Below, in pieces: positions 63,289-64,000 of a stretch of DNA of 64,000 nt. A program made the translations under genes and the position numbers. The first letter of the stretch is position 1. Each line of letters starts with the position of its first letter. The notes beneath the pieces are model-generated. The model did not search any database and was not told where the DNA came from. It worked only from the letters and a program-made list of their open reading frames with translations. The stretch covers positions 1,736,001 through 1,800,000 of the forward strand of contig NZ_JBBOOK010000001.1 in NCBI RefSeq assembly GCF_038003045.1, given 5' to 3'. This stretch comes from Sporosarcina sp. FSL W7-1349. Lineage in GTDB: Bacteria; Bacillota; Bacilli; Bacillales_A; Planococcaceae.

Positions 63289-63590
63289 GGATCAGCACTT
63301 GTCACGAATTATCGTCGTTGGACGCGAGGTATCGGCCTTTGCCACGAATTATCAGCGGTGAACGCAAAGTATCAGCGCCTTGTATAAGTTATCAGCACTT
63401 CGCGTAAAGCATCAGCACTTGACACATGTTATCAGCGCTTCGTACGAAATAAGCACTCGACACATGTTATCAGCGCTTCGCATGAAGTATCGGCACTTGG
63501 CACAGGGTATCAGCACTTGGCACGAAGTAACAGCACTCCGCACGGATTATCGGCACTTGACGTAAGGTATCAGCCCTGGTTTTGATCACG
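63289..63590 (-). repeat. GCTGATA-core 20-bp tandem array upstream of ftsE
   Basis: On the minus strand about fifteen units begin GCTGATA, GCCGATA or GCTGTTA, nearly all exactly 20 bp (one is 18). The consensus GCTGATAnCTTCGTGCnAAGT shares its core with the array at 17751, but only one unit type is used instead of two alternating ones. Confidence 0.88.
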
Positions 63591-63750
63591 GAACCCCAAG
63601 TTATGAGCGCGGAGCCATGGAGTATGAGCGCAGTTCCGAAATTATAAGCGCAGAACGTAGATGTATGAGCACGACACCATGAGATATAAGCGCGGAATGT
63701 AGATATATGAGCGCTAAACACAGATAAATAAGCGCCAAACACAAGTTATG
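63591..63750 (-). repeat. GCGCTYATA-core 21-bp tandem array
   Basis: On the minus strand seven units begin GCGCTTATA, GCGCTCATA or GTGCTCATA, at 21-bp spacing with one of 20. It follows directly on the 20-bp GCTGATA array and is cut by the group II intron end. Confidence 0.85.
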
Positions 63751-63754
63751 AGCA

Positions 63755-64000
63755 ATCGAGTAGGAGGGAGTGATTAGCTCCCGACCTCTCACACCACCGT
63801 ACGTACGGTTCCGTATACGGCGGTTCAATAACTTAAGTATCGACGCTCATACAAGTGATTCAGGTCTTTCAGACCCCACTTGGTGAGCGTTTCTGCTTTG
63901 ATTGCTTTATGTAGAGTTTCGCTTTTGGAGACTCTCCAATATCCCTTTCGGGAATTTGATACTTTCCAAGCTTCTTCATGTAAAATTCCCAGCCTTCGTA
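63755..64000 (-). mobile_element. 3' end of a group II intron (IIC-like)
   Basis: Minus strand: the reverse-transcriptase C terminus is followed by domain V (ACCGCCGTATACGG then CCGTACGTACGGTGGT, 63792-63825 region) and domain VI (GGGAG...CTCCC with a bulged A), ending CTACTCGAT near 63755. This is the familiar 3' end of bacterial group IIC-type introns. The rest lies beyond the right edge. Confidence 0.88.
63825..64000 (-). CDS. ltrA: Group II intron reverse transcriptase/maturase, C-terminal part
   Basis: Partial: the last 57 residues, 5' part beyond the window. The maturase-domain ending KGYWRVSKSETLHKAIKAET then KWGLKDLNHLYERRYLSY and a stop matches the group IIM/X domain end; no HNH endonuclease follows, as in IIC introns. 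It splices and retro-homes the intron. Confidence 0.85.
   Translation of the reverse strand, partial: RRLGILHEEAWKVSNSRKGYWRVSKSETLHKAIKAETLTKWGLKDLNHLYERRYLSY

Noticed and set aside
63601..63828. 75-residue minus-strand frame beginning with a TYGGVRGRELITPS-like segment
   Set aside because: This is the well-known false translation of group II intron domains V-VI running into the repeat array.

Overview
The window looks like a chromosomal segment of a spore-forming Planococcaceae-type Firmicute (Sporosarcina/Lysinibacillus relatives). The evidence is strong AGGAGG ribosome sites, frequent TTG/GTG starts, a T-box leader, CtsR- and FapR-type operators, a GerA/B/C spore-germinant receptor operon, and several blocks in the gene order of Bacillus subtilis (opp-trpS-fabF-fabH-yjzD; yitS/U/V/W; yisK-yisL-addAB; csbA-minJ-ctpB-ftsX-ftsE). 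The genus is an inference.

Layout. 1-9.8 kb: peptide-binding lipoprotein (cut by the left edge), DUF3899 protein, T-box/trpS, fabF-fabH with a FapR site, YjzD, and a ClpB that lacks the N-domain and has a CtsR box. 9.9-17.7 kb: RraA-like protein, membrane protein with an HxxxH motif, amidase, LuxR-type regulator, YitW/YitV/YitU, DegV, and CoA-disulfide reductase. 18.6-31 kb: membrane-anchored GH13-like protein missing its catalytic Asp, YisL, YisK, DUF418 protein, AddA-AddB. 31-41 kb: germination operon, PadR operon, PLL-like beta-propeller lectin, TVP38 protein, AzlC-AzlD, and a decayed IS1182-type transposase. 42.6-55 kb: a complete bacterial microcompartment (BMC) locus. 55-63 kb: CsbA, MinJ, CtpB, a TlpA-like redoxin with a membrane partner, and an EnvC/PcsB-like M23 peptidase with FtsX-FtsE. 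The right edge holds the 3' end of a group II intron.

The BMC locus is the most interesting system. A DeoR-type regulator heads about fifteen co-directional genes: class III PLP enzyme, APH-type small-molecule kinase, amine permease, HAD phosphatase, a small protein with an encapsulation-like helix, CoA-acylating aldehyde dehydrogenase, four BMC-H shell proteins, one BMC-P vertex protein, PduL, a PduM-like protein and a malate dehydrogenase. A divergent short-chain dehydrogenase faces it. No B12-dependent lyase or dehydratase and no glycyl-radical enzyme is present. The inferred pathway is amino alcohol (1-amino-2-propanol from aminoacetone, or ethanolamine) -> O-phosphate -> aldehyde by PLP phospho-lyase -> acyl-CoA -> acyl phosphate. 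It resembles the mycobacterial aminoacetone-utilisation compartment, with Mdh as the candidate NAD+ recycler.

The second striking feature is a set of long degenerate tandem arrays in the gaps next to transcription terminators. There are five sequence families. All have units of about 20-21 bp (two DNA helical turns), and one has a conserved 21+21+21+19 = 82 bp superperiod at three separate loci. I do not recognise these as a described repeat class.
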